A DNA stretch of 19,902 bases from an uncultured Novosphingobium sp. (GTDB taxonomy: Bacteria; Pseudomonadota; Alphaproteobacteria; Sphingomonadales; Sphingomonadaceae), in contig CALLNA010000003.1 of assembly GCA_938005655.1 (NCBI GenBank), positions 1 through 19,902 of the forward strand. The letters are read 5' to 3'. The notes below the pieces were generated by a model. That model ran no database searches and was not told where the DNA came from. It saw only the letters and a list, made by a program, of their open reading frames with translations. The position numbers and the translations under genes are program-made. Positions 1 through 8,087 of the stretch are shown here, one piece after another. Position 1 is the first letter of the stretch. Each line of letters begins with the position of its first letter.

Positions 1-3000
1 AGAGGGCGAGGCCGGGCTCGCCCGCGCGCTCCAGCCGGTGCAGCACCGCCTCGCGGCCATAGCGGCTGTCCTCGAACAGCACCGTGCGCAGCGAAGGGTG
101 GATCTCGCCCGAGAGCAGGTCGAAGGCATCGCGCGCCTGCGGGGCCGACAGGTTCAGCACGGCGTGGTAGATCGGATTGCCCGCGCCGAGGCTCTCGACC
201 CCGTTGCCCGCCGCGATCTGGTTGCGGGTCAGGCCGACGTTCTGGAAGCCGATGTCGTTGCGCGTCATCGTCAGATAGACGTTGTTGGCGTCGTAGCTGA
301 GCGAGGGATCGAGGAAGGCGAGGTTGCTGGTCACGCCGCCGGTGAAGGTGCCCGTCCGTCCCCCATTGGCGGTGAGGATCGTATAGGTCGTGGCCGCGGC
401 ATAGTCGCCCGTGCCCGCCAGCACCTGCACCGCGCCGCCGTTGATCGTGGCCGTGCCCGAGGCCTGGATCCTGTCGGACTGCCCGAGGGCGTTGACCTCG
501 ACCTCGTAGATCGAGCCGGCGCTGAAGGTGATCGACCCGACGTTGAGCGTGCCGATCGAGTTGCCCGGCGCCAGGGTGCCGCCGACCGTGACATTGCCGA
601 CCGTGCCGGAGCCTTGCAGGCGGCCGCCCGAGCGGATGGTCAGTACGCCGCCGAGCTTGCCGTTGACGGCCAGCACGCCGTTCTCGATCGTAGTCGTGCC
701 GGTGAAGGCGCTGGAATCGCCGGTCAGCTCGGTCTTGCCCGCGCCGATCTGGCGCAGGGCGCCCGCCCCGCCGATCCTGCCGCCATAGGTAAGGCCGTTC
801 GAGCGGTTGAAGACCAGCTCGCCGTCGTCGGCCAGGTCGCCGGTGATCGCGCCCGTCGTGCCGCCGCTACCCAGGCTGAGCGAGGCGCCGTTCTGGATCG
901 TCGTCACGCCGGCATAGGCATTGTCGGCGGTATAGACCACGCTCCCGCCGATCAGCCGGACCGCGCCGCTGCCGGTGATCCGGCCGCCGAAGGTGGTGGT
1001 GCTGTCGGTATTGGCGAAGGCGAGCGTCCCGTTGTCGACCACGTCGCCGAGGATCGAGCCCTGGGTGGCGCCGTTGCCGATCTGGAGCGTCCCGGCCGCG
1101 ATCGTCGTGCCGCCCGAATAGGTGTTCTGTCCGGTGAGGATCAGCTTGCCGAGGTCGTCCTTGACCAGGCGGGTCGCCCCGGTGAGCGCGGAACGGATGA
1201 TGGCATAGTCGTTCGCGCCCGCCGCCGAGCCGTCGCCGACGCGGATGGTCGTCGCGCCGTCCGCGCCGTTGAGCGCGATCGGGCTGCCGGTCACGCTCCA
1301 GCCGGTGCCGATGAACTGCATCCCGGTCGTCGAGATCGCGCCCTGGCCCGCATCGACCTGGACCGTGCCGTTGGTCGTCGTGCGGCCGCCCTGGAACACG
1401 GCGAAGTTGCCGCTCCAGGCGCTGGCGGTCGCGCCGTTGGCGTCGGTCCAGTTGGTCGTCGGGCCGGCGGTCCAGGTGCCGGAGCCGCCGTGGATCGTGC
1501 CGTCGGCCACGGTCGTCATGCCGTTCCAGAACTGGATCGTCGGCACCGGGCCGGGCCCCGGCGTGCCGTTGACGACGAGGTTGACCTGATGGGCGACCGA
1601 GGTCTGCACCTCGCCGCTGGCGTCGGCCGGCAGGGTGCCGATGCCGAGCCCGGCGCCGGCCAGCGTGCCGCCGTAGTCGAACAGGCGATAGACCCCCGTG
1701 CCGAAGCCGCCCGCGTCGGTGACGTTGAGCGTGCCCGCGAGCGTCAGGTTGCCGAGGACGTCGAACAGCGCCGTCGGCGAAGGCGCGCCCAGCGCGACCT
1801 CGATCCGGGACGCGCCGTCGAGCGCGAGGCTGCCCATGGTCAGCTTTCGGCCCGAACGCCCTTCCAGAATGCCGTTGGCGGATACCGTCACCGCGCCGGC
1901 GATGGAGCCGCTGCCGCCAAGCACGCCGCTCTGCACCGTAACCGACGTGTGGGTCAGGGCCGCACCGTCGAGCACCAGCGTTCCGCCGTTGACCAGGGTT
2001 CCGCCCGTGTAGTCGTTCACTCCCTTGAGCGTTGTGCTCCCGCTCAGGAACGTCGTGCCGAGATTGCCCGAGAGCAGTGGGGCGAAGACATGGCTCGGGC
2101 TGCTCACGCCGCTCCCGCGGTTGTCGAACTCCACGCCGCCGCCGCCGATGCCGCCGACGATCGACTGCGCCGTGATGATTCCGTCGCTGACCCCACTGGT
2201 GGCATCGCCCCAGATCTGTAGCTTGCCGCTGCCCCCGGCATTGCGGCCGAGCACGATCTGACTGGCCTTGATCTCCGAAACGTTGGTCGGGCTGCTGCTG
2301 TAGACGTTGAGCAGACCGACGCCCGAGGCGCCCACCTCGATCGTGTTGTCGCCGGCGTCCCAGATGCCGCCGCGCTGGATGTAGATGGCACCTGCGGTGC
2401 CCGCCGCGCCGCCGGCCGAGCCGCCGGTGCTGGTCAGCTTTGAGCCGCCGGTGACGAGCAGGCGGTTGGGGAAGGTATTGGTTCCCGCGCCCCCGACCGA
2501 GACGGTGCCGCCGACGATCAGCGGTGCGACTGCCCCCGCGGACATCATCACGCCTTCGACCGACAGGTTGCCGGCGACCTGCACCTTGGCATTGACGAAC
2601 AGGGAGCCGAGCCCGGTCTTGGCGAGATCCCCCGCCGCAGTGATCTCGTTGTTGGCAGTCAGCGAGTGGGGCTGGCTGGCATTCGCCTGGACGACATCGA
2701 TCGCCGCAGCCGCGCCGGTCAGCGCCACGGACCCGCCGTTCAGCGTCACGGTCACGTCCTGGGTGCGGATGCCGGTCGCGCCGACACCGGCCGGATCCAC
2801 GGTCACTTTATAGGACGGGGTCGTGGCTCCGGGGCCGATAGGGCAGGCGTTGGCCGGACATTGTCCGAAAACCGCGGTGCCACCTGCCCAGGGCGCATTG
2901 ATCGTGCCGGCCTGGTTGGTCCAGTTGGTGTTGGCTGCATTCCACGTACCATTACCCCCGCGCCCGTTGGCGACGCTGCCCGGAGTCATGTTGGCGCCGT

Positions 3001-4618
3001 CCCAATATTGCTCGCCCGCGCCGGTGGTGGGCACGAGGAGATCGACCTTGCCGGCGTCCGCGGCGATCGACCAGTCGCCGGGGTTGAAGCCCGCCGGCAG
3101 GCTGGTGATGACCAGGCCGTTGTCGGTCAGCGCGCCGCCATAGTCGAACAGGCGATAGGAGCCGGTGGCGAAGCCGCCCCCGTTCGTGACGCTGAGCTTG
3201 CCGTCGAGGGTCAGGTTGCCGGTCACGTTGAACAGCGCCGTGGTGCTCGGCGCGCCGAGGGTGACATCGAGCACGGTCTGGTCGCCCAATGCCAGCGAGC
3301 CCATCGTCAGCAACTGCCCGGATTGTCCCCTGAGCGTGGTGTTGGTCGCCGCGAAGGTGACGGCGCCGCCCGCGCCCCCGCCTCCGATCGTTCCCCCGAT
3401 TGTGCCATTGCCGGCGAGGACGCCCCTCTGGACGGTGACGTTGGTCCTGGTCAGGCTGGCCCCGTCGAGGATCACGGTGCCGCCGTTGATCAGCGTCGTG
3501 CCCGTATAGTCGTTCACGCCCCTCAGCGTCGTGCTGCCGTGCAGGAAGGTCGTGCTGAGGTTGCCGGAGAGGAGCGGGGCGAAGACGTAGGCCGCGGTGC
3601 TGCTGTAGTTGTCGAACTCGACGCTGCCGCCGCCGACGCCGCCGAAGACCCGCGTGGCGGTGACGATGCCGTCGCTGTCGTCGCCCCAGATTTGCAGCTT
3701 GCCGTTGCCGCCGGCATTGCGGCCGAGGACGATCTCGCTCGCCTTGATCTCGGACACGGCATCGACGAGGCTGCTGTAGACGCGCAGCACGCCCACGCCC
3801 GAGGCGCCGACGTCGATGACGTTCGCGCCCGCATCCCAGGTGCCGCCGCGCTGGATGAAGACGCTGCCCGCGGTGCCCGCCGCGCCGCCGATCGAGCCGC
3901 CCGCGCTGGTCATCCGCGCGCCGCCGCTGGCGAGCAGGCGGTTGGGGAAGGCGTCGGTCCCGGTGCCGCCCACGGTGATCGAGCCCCCGACCGCGAGCGT
4001 CGCGGTGGCGCCCGAGGACATCATCACGCCTGCGACCGAGAGCCCGCCCGCGACCTGCGTGTTGGCGCTGAGGAACAGCGAGCCCAATCCGCCCTTGATC
4101 AGGTCGCCCGCCGCGGTGATGTTGGAATCGATGTTCAGCGTCCGCGTCGTCGCGCCGGCCTGGATCACGTCGATCCGCGCCCCGCCGGTCAGCGCCAACG
4201 GGCCGCCGTTGATGGTCGGCGAGGTCTCCTGCGTGCGCAGCCCCCCTGCGGTGATGCCTGCCGGCGCGATCGTGACCTTGTAGAAGGCGCTCGTTACCGT
4301 GCCGCTGCCCGATTGCGTGACGCATTGATCGTTGGGGCAGGGGCCGAAGACCGCGATGCCGCCGGCCCAGGGGGCGTTGGCGGCGCCTGCCTGATCGGTC
4401 CAGTTGGTGGTCGTGGTGTCCCAGGTGGCCGTGCCCCCGCGCCCGTTGGCGACGCCGCCCGGCGTCGTGTTGGCCCCGTCCCAGTATTGCGTGGCCGGAC
4501 CCGCTTCGGCGGCCAGGCTGGCCTGGGCCCCGGCGCCGAGCGCGGCGATCGCCAGCGACGACGCGCCGAACCTGGCCAGCGTGCCGATCGTGCCGGGGTT
4601 GGTGATCCTCAGGCCCAT
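1..4618 (-). CDS. Giant modular autotransporter adhesin, partial (barrel end off the window)
   Basis: This is a type Va autotransporter: a Sec-exported passenger expected to be displayed on the cell surface by a C-terminal beta barrel. I checked the frame codon by codon; it has no stop from the ATG at 4618 to base 1 (1539 codons). The start follows a strong AGGAGG seven bases away. Residues 1-33 look like a signal peptide (hydrophobic ASSLAIAALGAGAQA). Residues 44-536 and 537-1028 are two homologous modules, each opening with QYWDGAN. A third, partial one opens at 1029 (QFWNG). Residues ~1150-1320 carry autotransporter-associated beta-strand repeats (LTGQNTYSGGTTI and relatives). LAPGNSIGTL at ~1349 and AFLDPSLSYDANNVYLT near 1440 are typical of the end of a passenger. 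LSAPQARDAFDLLSGEIH near 1500 is the usual pre-barrel segment. Ligand and role are unknown. It lies 124 bases downstream of flgI on the same strand and may be co-transcribed. Confidence 0.88.
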   Translation of the reverse strand, partial: MGLRITNPGTIGTLARFGASSLAIAALGAGAQASLAAEAGPATQYWDGANTTPGGVANGRGGTATWDTTTTNWTDQAGAANAPWAGGIAVFGPCPNDQCVTQSGSGTVTSAFYKVTIAPAGITAGGLRTQETSPTINGGPLALTGGARIDVIQAGATTRTLNIDSNITAAGDLIKGGLGSLFLSANTQVAGGLSVAGVMMSSGATATLAVGGSITVGGTGTDAFPNRLLASGGARMTSAGGSIGGAAGTAGSVFIQRGGTWDAGANVIDVGASGVGVLRVYSSLVDAVSEIKASEIVLGRNAGGNGKLQIWGDDSDGIVTATRVFGGVGGGSVEFDNYSSTAAYVFAPLLSGNLSTTFLHGSTTLRGVNDYTGTTLINGGTVILDGASLTRTNVTVQRGVLAGNGTIGGTIGGGGAGGAVTFAATNTTLRGQSGQLLTMGSLALGDQTVLDVTLGAPSTTALFNVTGNLTLDGKLSVTNGGGFATGSYRLFDYGGALTDNGLVITSLPAGFNPGDWSIAADAGKVDLLVPTTGAGEQYWDGANMTPGSVANGRGGNGTWNAANTNWTNQAGTINAPWAGGTAVFGQCPANACPIGPGATTPSYKVTVDPAGVGATGIRTQDVTVTLNGGSVALTGAAAAIDVVQANASQPHSLTANNEITAAGDLAKTGLGSLFVNAKVQVAGNLSVEGVMMSAGAVAPLIVGGTVSVGGAGTNTFPNRLLVTGGSKLTSTGGSAGGAAGTAGAIYIQRGGIWDAGDNTIEVGASGVGLLNVYSSSPTNVSEIKASQIVLGRNAGGSGKLQIWGDATSGVSDGIITAQSIVGGIGGGGVEFDNRGSGVSSPSHVFAPLLSGNLGTTFLSGSTTLKGVNDYTGGTLVNGGTLVLDGAALTHTSVTVQSGVLGGSGSIAGAVTVSANGILEGRSGRKLTMGSLALDGASRIEVALGAPSPTALFDVLGNLTLAGTLNVTDAGGFGTGVYRLFDYGGTLAGAGLGIGTLPADASGEVQTSVAHQVNLVVNGTPGPGPVPTIQFWNGMTTVADGTIHGGSGTWTAGPTTNWTDANGATASAWSGNFAVFQGGRTTTNGTVQVDAGQGAISTTGMQFIGTGWSVTGSPIALNGADGATTIRVGDGSAAGANDYAIIRSALTGATRLVKDDLGKLILTGQNTYSGGTTIAAGTLQIGNGATQGSILGDVVDNGTLAFANTDSTTTFGGRITGSGAVRLIGGSVVYTADNAYAGVTTIQNGASLSLGSGGTTGAITGDLADDGELVFNRSNGLTYGGRIGGAGALRQIGAGKTELTGDSSAFTGTTTIENGVLAVNGKLGGVLTIRSGGRLQGSGTVGNVTVGGTLAPGNSIGTLNVGSITFSAGSIYEVEVNALGQSDRIQASGTATINGGAVQVLAGTGDYAAATTYTILTANGGRTGTFTGGVTSNLAFLDPSLSYDANNVYLTMTRNDIGFQNVGLTRNQIAAGNGVESLGAGNPIYHAVLNLSAPQARDAFDLLSGEIHPSLRTVLFEDSRYGREAVLHRLERAGEPGLAL
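1535..3010 (-). repeat. Autotransporter passenger module 2 (~492 aa)
   Basis: Second copy of the passenger module, residues 537-1028, immediately adjacent to module 1 and in register with it, diverged at many positions by substitution rather than length. A third opening motif (QFWNG, then SGTWT and TNWTDANG) follows at residue 1029. There the module interior is replaced by ordinary autotransporter beta-strand repeats, so only the module head is present a third time. Confidence 0.85.
3011..4489 (-). repeat. Autotransporter passenger module 1 (~493 aa)
   Basis: First copy of a large intragenic tandem repeat, residues 44-536 of the autotransporter. It shares the following order with module 2: QYWDGAN, GRGG-TW, TNWT-QAG, NAPWAGG-AVFG, a CX4C pair, GLGSLF, VAG-LSV-GVMMS, FPNRLL, GGAAGTAG, IQRGG-WDAG, EIVLGRNAGG-GKLQIWGD, VFAPLLSGNL-TTFL, GVNDYTG, and YRLFDYGG near the end. 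The equal spacing of these motifs defines the module boundaries. Confidence 0.85.
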
Positions 4619-4700
4619 GTTTCCCTCCTGCTGCGAATGCGCTTCGGAGGACAAAGGCGACGGCGGCCCGGAAAACGGTTCAGGCCATGGGAAATTTTTT

Positions 4701-4720
4701 GCCCGGCCCGGCCCGGCCCG
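4701..4720. repeat. Pentanucleotide tandem repeat (GCCCG)x4 beside a T6 tract
   Basis: Four perfect copies of GCCCG lie in the 124-base gap between the flgI stop and the autotransporter start. A run of six T (4695-4700 on the plus strand) abuts them. Read toward the autotransporter the order is GC repeat then A6. It therefore lacks the U-tract of an intrinsic terminator, although the repeat could fold. No confident promoter is visible in the gap. A ribosome binding site (AGGAGGGAAAC) precedes the autotransporter ATG. Confidence 0.7.
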
Positions 4721-4742
4721 GGCGGAGGCGCAGGCTTCGGGG

Positions 4743-5867
4743 CTATTGCACCACGATCTCGGCGTGGAGCGCGCCCGCCGACTTGAGCGCCTGGAGGATG
4801 CTGATGATCCGCCGGGTGTCGACGTGGAGCGAGGAGAGCCCCTGGACGAGGTCGCCGATCGTGGTCGAGCCGAAGCGGACGGTCGCGTCGTTGCGGCCTT
4901 CCTCGACGTCGAGCCGGGTGTTCGAGATCACCAGGCTGCCGACGTCGCCCGCGAGGCCCGAGAAGAACATCGGCTGGGAGCCTTCGTTGCGGGTCTGGAC
5001 CGTCACCCGCAGGTCGCCCTGCGAGATCACGACCGGCGAGATCGTCACGTCGCCGCCGGCCACCACCGTGCCCGTCCGCTCGTTGACGACGACGCGGTAC
5101 TGGCGGCCGGGCTGGACCGTGAGGTCCTGCACCGAGGAGATGAACTCGGCCAGGGCGCGGGCGTCGGCCGGGGCGGCGATCCGCACGCGGTCGGCGTTCT
5201 CGACCAGGGCCACGCCCGGCCCGAAGCGCTGGTTGACGGCTGCCGCGATGTTGCGGGCCGTGCCGAAGTCCGGCTCGGCGAGGAGGAAGGCGATCCCGCC
5301 CCGCCCGTCGAGCAGCCTGGCGTCGACCGGCCGCTCGACCGATGCGCCGAGCACGATGCGCCCCGTGGTCGGATGGTTGCGCTGGGCGAGGTTGAGCTGG
5401 GCGTCGAACTGGTAGCCGCCGACCACCAGCGGGCCCTGGGCCAGGGCATAGACCTGCTGGTCCGGACCCGACAGCGCCGTCATCAGCAGGGTCCCCCCGG
5501 CGATGCTGCGCGCGTCGCCGACCGAGGAGACGGTGACGTCGATCCGGTCGCCGACATTGGCCGAGGCGGGCAGCATGGCGGTGACGACCACCACCGCGAC
5601 GTTGCGGCTGCTGATGTCCGTCTCCGAGACGGTGGTGCCGAGCCGCGACAGCACGTTGCGCAGCGCCTGGCGCGTGACCGCGCTGCTGCGCGAGTCGCCC
5701 GAGCCGGACAGGCCCGTCACCAGCCCGTAGCCGACCAGCGCGTTCTCGCGCCAGCCGTCGAACCGGCCGAGCGCGCGCAGCGGAACCTCGCCGGCCCGGG
5801 CGGTCGCGGTCGCGGCGAGGAACAGGGCGAGCAGGGCGGCGAACGCGGCCGCGAGCCGGCGGGCCAT
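4743..5867 (-). CDS. flgI: Flagellar P-ring protein FlgI
   Basis: FlgI polymerises in the periplasm into the P ring, the peptidoglycan-level bushing around the flagellar rod. The 374-residue length is normal. An N-terminal Sec signal peptide (arginines at 3-4, then a long alanine/leucine core) probably ends at TARA before GEVPL. The family signature ENALVGYGLVTGLSGSGD follows directly. The C-terminus (STTIGDLVQGL, then ISILQALKSAGALHAEIVVQ) closely matches the conserved FlgI end. The ATG shares one base with the flgH stop (TGATG), so the two are translationally coupled, and this junction decides the start. The assignment is secure. Confidence 0.96.
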   Translation of the reverse strand: MARRLAAAFAALLALFLAATATARAGEVPLRALGRFDGWRENALVGYGLVTGLSGSGDSRSSAVTRQALRNVLSRLGTTVSETDISSRNVAVVVVTAMLPASANVGDRIDVTVSSVGDARSIAGGTLLMTALSGPDQQVYALAQGPLVVGGYQFDAQLNLAQRNHPTTGRIVLGASVERPVDARLLDGRGGIAFLLAEPDFGTARNIAAAVNQRFGPGVALVENADRVRIAAPADARALAEFISSVQDLTVQPGRQYRVVVNERTGTVVAGGDVTISPVVISQGDLRVTVQTRNEGSQPMFFSGLAGDVGSLVISNTRLDVEEGRNDATVRFGSTTIGDLVQGLSSLHVDTRRIISILQALKSAGALHAEIVVQ

Positions 5868-6451
5868 CAGCTCAGCCCCAGCAGGCCGAACAGGCGATGG
5901 ACCAGCCCCGGCTTGGCGCTGCGCGAGACGAAGCCCTTGCCGTTGTAGCGGATCTGCGCGTCGGCGATGCGGTTGGAGGGGACGCGGTTGTCGGCGTCGA
6001 TGTCGCTCGGGCGGATGCGGCCGCGCACCTCCACCACGGTCGTCTCGCCATTGATGAACAGCGTCTGCTTGCCGTCGATCGCATAGTCGCCGTTGGGCAG
6101 CAGGCCGGTGATGCTGGCCGACATCTGGGTGACGAAGCGTTCGGAGCGGCGCACCTCGCCCTTGCCGTCGAAGGCGCTGCCGAGCGAGAGGTCGCCGCTC
6201 TCGTTGATCGAACCCGCTCCGAAATGGCCGTTGAGCGAGGTGGCGCGGCGCGTGCCGTTCTGCATGACCGAGCTCGATTCGGCCGTCTGGACGACGACGA
6301 TAGTGACGATGTCGCCCGCCTGCGAGGCGCGCTGGTCGCTGGCCAGCGACCGGGTCCGGCCGGCCGCATAGAGGTCGTCGGCCGAGGCCGGCACGGCGCA
6401 CCAGGCCGCGACGGCCGCCAGGATGTATCTGCAAGCGCCTTGTGGCCGCAT
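5867..6451 (-). CDS. flgH: Flagellar L-ring protein FlgH (lipobox missing)
   Basis: FlgH forms the outer-membrane L ring through which the rod exits. At 194 residues it is somewhat short for the family (often 220-240). The conserved core is present: DDLYAAGRTRSLASDQRA, then AGDIVTIVVVQTAESSS, FDGKGEVRRSERFVTQMSAS, LPNGDYAIDGKQTLFINGE and VRGRIRPSDI. FlgH is normally a lipoprotein, but here the only candidate cysteine in the leader (C18) follows tryptophan, which does not fit a lipobox. The leader instead reads as a signal-peptidase-I site, ASA before DD at 24/25. The ATG at 6451 has GGGAGGG upstream. It is the first gene of a two-gene flgHI unit diverging from the main operon. Confidence 0.94.
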   Translation of the reverse strand: MRPQGACRYILAAVAAWCAVPASADDLYAAGRTRSLASDQRASQAGDIVTIVVVQTAESSSVMQNGTRRATSLNGHFGAGSINESGDLSLGSAFDGKGEVRRSERFVTQMSASITGLLPNGDYAIDGKQTLFINGETTVVEVRGRIRPSDIDADNRVPSNRIADAQIRYNGKGFVSRSAKPGLVHRLFGLLGLS

Positions 6452-6621
6452 CGGCTGGTTCCCTCCCGAATATCGGCGACAATTCTACGTCCAAACACAA
6501 TCGTCGCACTATAGGATGAAGTTAAGAGTTGGCTCCAAATTGGATCGAAAACCGATACTGCCCGAATATCTTTGCAGGTATCGAATTGCAGACCGATGGA
6601 ATTGGCTGTGAGGGCGGGGGA
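6452..6621. promoter_or_regulatory. Divergent control region between flgHI and the flgF operon
   Basis: This 170-base non-coding stretch is clearly AT-richer than its surroundings and separates the two divergent flagellar units, so both promoters should lie here. CCCGAATATC occurs twice in the same orientation, at 6465-6474 and 6561-6570. Short dyads built on ATCG/CGAT are present (for example around 6544-6556), as is a near-palindrome CCAAATTGG. I searched by eye for sigma-54 (GG-N10-GC) and sigma-28 (TAAA-N15-GCCGATAA) promoters and found only weak partial matches. No specific promoter is claimed. Confidence 0.5.
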
Positions 6622-7317
6622 ATGGCTGGATTATCTGATCTGGCGGCAAGTATGCTGGCGGCATCGCAGGGCAGACTCGAAGTTGTCGCGAACAATGTCA
6701 GCAATATCGGCACACCCGGCTTTCGCAGCCGCAGGATATTCCAGCAGGTCATGGACGGGCGGCAGGCCCTGCCCGTCGTCTCGGCCCGCCAGGGCGCCGC
6801 GGCGGCCAATGCAGCACTGAAGGTCACGGGCAACCCGCTCGACATCGCGATCACCGGCGGCGGCGCCCTGCTGCTGCGCGAGGGCGACCGCCTGACGCCC
6901 GCCTTCTCCGGGCAGTTCCACCGCGCGGCGGACGGCCGGATCGCCGATGCGGCGGGCCGGGTCCTGCAAGCCGCGGGCGGCGGGGACCTGGTGGTGAGCG
7001 GCGCCGCGCCGGTCCTGCTCAAGGACGGCACCCTGCTGGTCGAGGGTCAGGCCGAGGCGCGGATCGGCGCCTTCGCGCTCGATCTGTCCGATCCGGACGG
7101 GCTGGGGCTGTCGGCCGAGGCCGGGCTGCTGCCTGCGGAGGCGGACGGGGCCGCGCTCCATCAGGGCATGACGATCCCCTCCGACGTCGACCTCGGCACC
7201 GAGATGGTCGAGATGACCCGCGCCGCGCGGATGGCGGAAACCGGGGCCCGGGTCTTCCAGGTCTATGATGACCTGATGGGCCGGGTGGCGACGAAGCTCG
7301 GCGAGGTCGGGCGATGA
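6622..7317 (+). CDS. flgF: Flagellar proximal rod protein FlgF
   Basis: FlgF is a proximal rod subunit exported by the flagellar type III apparatus. The 231-residue product starts with the axial-protein N-terminal helix (LAASMLAASQGRLEVVANN, then SNIGTPGFRSR). It has the central GNPLDIAITGGGALLL motif of the FlgF/FlgG/FlgE group and the C-terminal VDLGTEMVEMTRAARMAE helix. The frame stays open upstream to 6529, but the conserved N-terminus begins at the ATG at 6622, which has a G-rich but weak ribosome site. FlgF rather than FlgG is chosen because the next gene is clearly FlgG. The stop overlaps flgG (ATGA). This is the first gene of the long operon. Confidence 0.9.
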   Translation: MAGLSDLAASMLAASQGRLEVVANNVSNIGTPGFRSRRIFQQVMDGRQALPVVSARQGAAAANAALKVTGNPLDIAITGGGALLLREGDRLTPAFSGQFHRAADGRIADAAGRVLQAAGGGDLVVSGAAPVLLKDGTLLVEGQAEARIGAFALDLSDPDGLGLSAEAGLLPAEADGAALHQGMTIPSDVDLGTEMVEMTRAARMAETGARVFQVYDDLMGRVATKLGEVGR

Positions 7318-8087
7318 GCGGCGCGCTGGAGATCGCCGCGGTCGGGATGCAGGCGCAGCAGCGCTCGCTCGACACGATTGCCAACAACATCTCGAACATA
7401 AACACGCCGACCTTCAAGCGCTCCGAACTGCGTTTCTCCGAGCTGGTCGGCAGCGGCTCGGCGGATGCCGAGGCGTTCCCGGCGGACCTCGCGCGGCGCG
7501 ATGCGGCGGCCGGCGTCGAATGGCGGGCCTGGCCGGTGGTGGACCGGCAGGGCCCGATCGAGCCGACCGGCAATGCGCGAGACCTCGCGATCGACGGCCT
7601 CGGCTTCATCGAGCTGATGGGGCCGGCCGGGCGCATCCTGCTCTGGCGCGGCGGCTCGCTGCGGGTGCTGGAGGACGGGACCTTGGCGACCTCGGGCGGC
7701 TATGCCCTCAAGGCGGGGATCAATCTGCCTGCCGAGGCGACCGGCTTCCGCATCGACCGTGACGGCAAGGTCTATGCCAGCCTGCCCGAGCCGCAGGGCG
7801 AGACCCAGATCGGCCAGATCAACCTGGTGAAGACGGCCGACTTCGCGCAGCTCGAACGGCTCGACGGCGGGGTCTTCGCCCTGGCCGAGGACGGCGCCCT
7901 GACCGAGGCCGGACCGGGCGAGGAGGGGCTGGGCTCGCTGGTCCAGGCCTCGCTCGAACGGTCCAACGTGGATCTCAATACCGAGATGGTCAGCCTGCTG
8001 ATCTCGCAGCGCGCCTATGCGGCGAACGCCCAGGTCGTGCGCGCGGCGGACGAGCTTTACGGCATCGCCAACGGGCTGCGCCGGTGA
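7314..8087 (+). CDS. flgG: Flagellar distal rod protein FlgG
   Basis: FlgG builds the distal rod that crosses the P and L rings and joins the hook. The 257-residue length is normal. The N-terminus has SLDTIANNISNINTPTFKRS. The middle has GNARDLAIDGLGFIEL. The C-terminus has SLVQASLERSNVDLNTEMV followed by ISQRAYAANAQVVRAADELY, the hallmark FlgG ending. It is preceded by flgF with a 4-base ATGA overlap and followed by flgA with a TGATG junction. Secreted axial proteins of this kind have no cleavable signal peptide, and none is seen. Confidence 0.95.
   Translation: MSGALEIAAVGMQAQQRSLDTIANNISNINTPTFKRSELRFSELVGSGSADAEAFPADLARRDAAAGVEWRAWPVVDRQGPIEPTGNARDLAIDGLGFIELMGPAGRILLWRGGSLRVLEDGTLATSGGYALKAGINLPAEATGFRIDRDGKVYASLPEPQGETQIGQINLVKTADFAQLERLDGGVFALAEDGALTEAGPGEEGLGSLVQASLERSNVDLNTEMVSLLISQRAYAANAQVVRAADELYGIANGLRR

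Noticed and set aside
2952..4325. Minus-strand 457-codon frame rich in Arg and His
   Set aside because: It is the out-of-phase shadow of passenger module 1. Its product is low-complexity arginine/histidine/glutamine sequence, while the correct frame gives signal peptide and beta-strand motifs.
4691..4722. Intrinsic terminator between flgI and the autotransporter
   Set aside because: The GC repeat can fold, but in the direction of transcription it is followed by A6TTT rather than a T-run, so it does not have the form of an intrinsic terminator.
38..4786. Long plus-strand open frames (38-2221, 2666-4786) over the autotransporter
   Set aside because: They share codon phase with the autotransporter on the other strand. 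In a GC-rich gene that avoids certain codons, the opposite strand stays open by default. Their products are arginine/aspartate/alanine-rich with no domain, and the autotransporter reading is unmistakable.
4404..5948. Plus-strand 514-codon frame over flgI
   Set aside because: It is antisense to a clear FlgI and has an arginine/aspartate-rich composition with no recognisable motif.
6452..6621. A sigma-28 promoter (GCCGATAT at about 6469-6476, minus strand; GCCCGAATA at 6560-6568, plus strand)
   Set aside because: The -10-like words are partial and no properly spaced TAAA-type -35 is present, so a specific promoter cannot be supported.
6529..6621. Upstream extension of FlgF to the ATG at 6529
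   Set aside because: The extra 31 residues do not resemble any FlgF N-terminus and the region has intergenic, AT-richer composition. The conserved helix starts at 6622.
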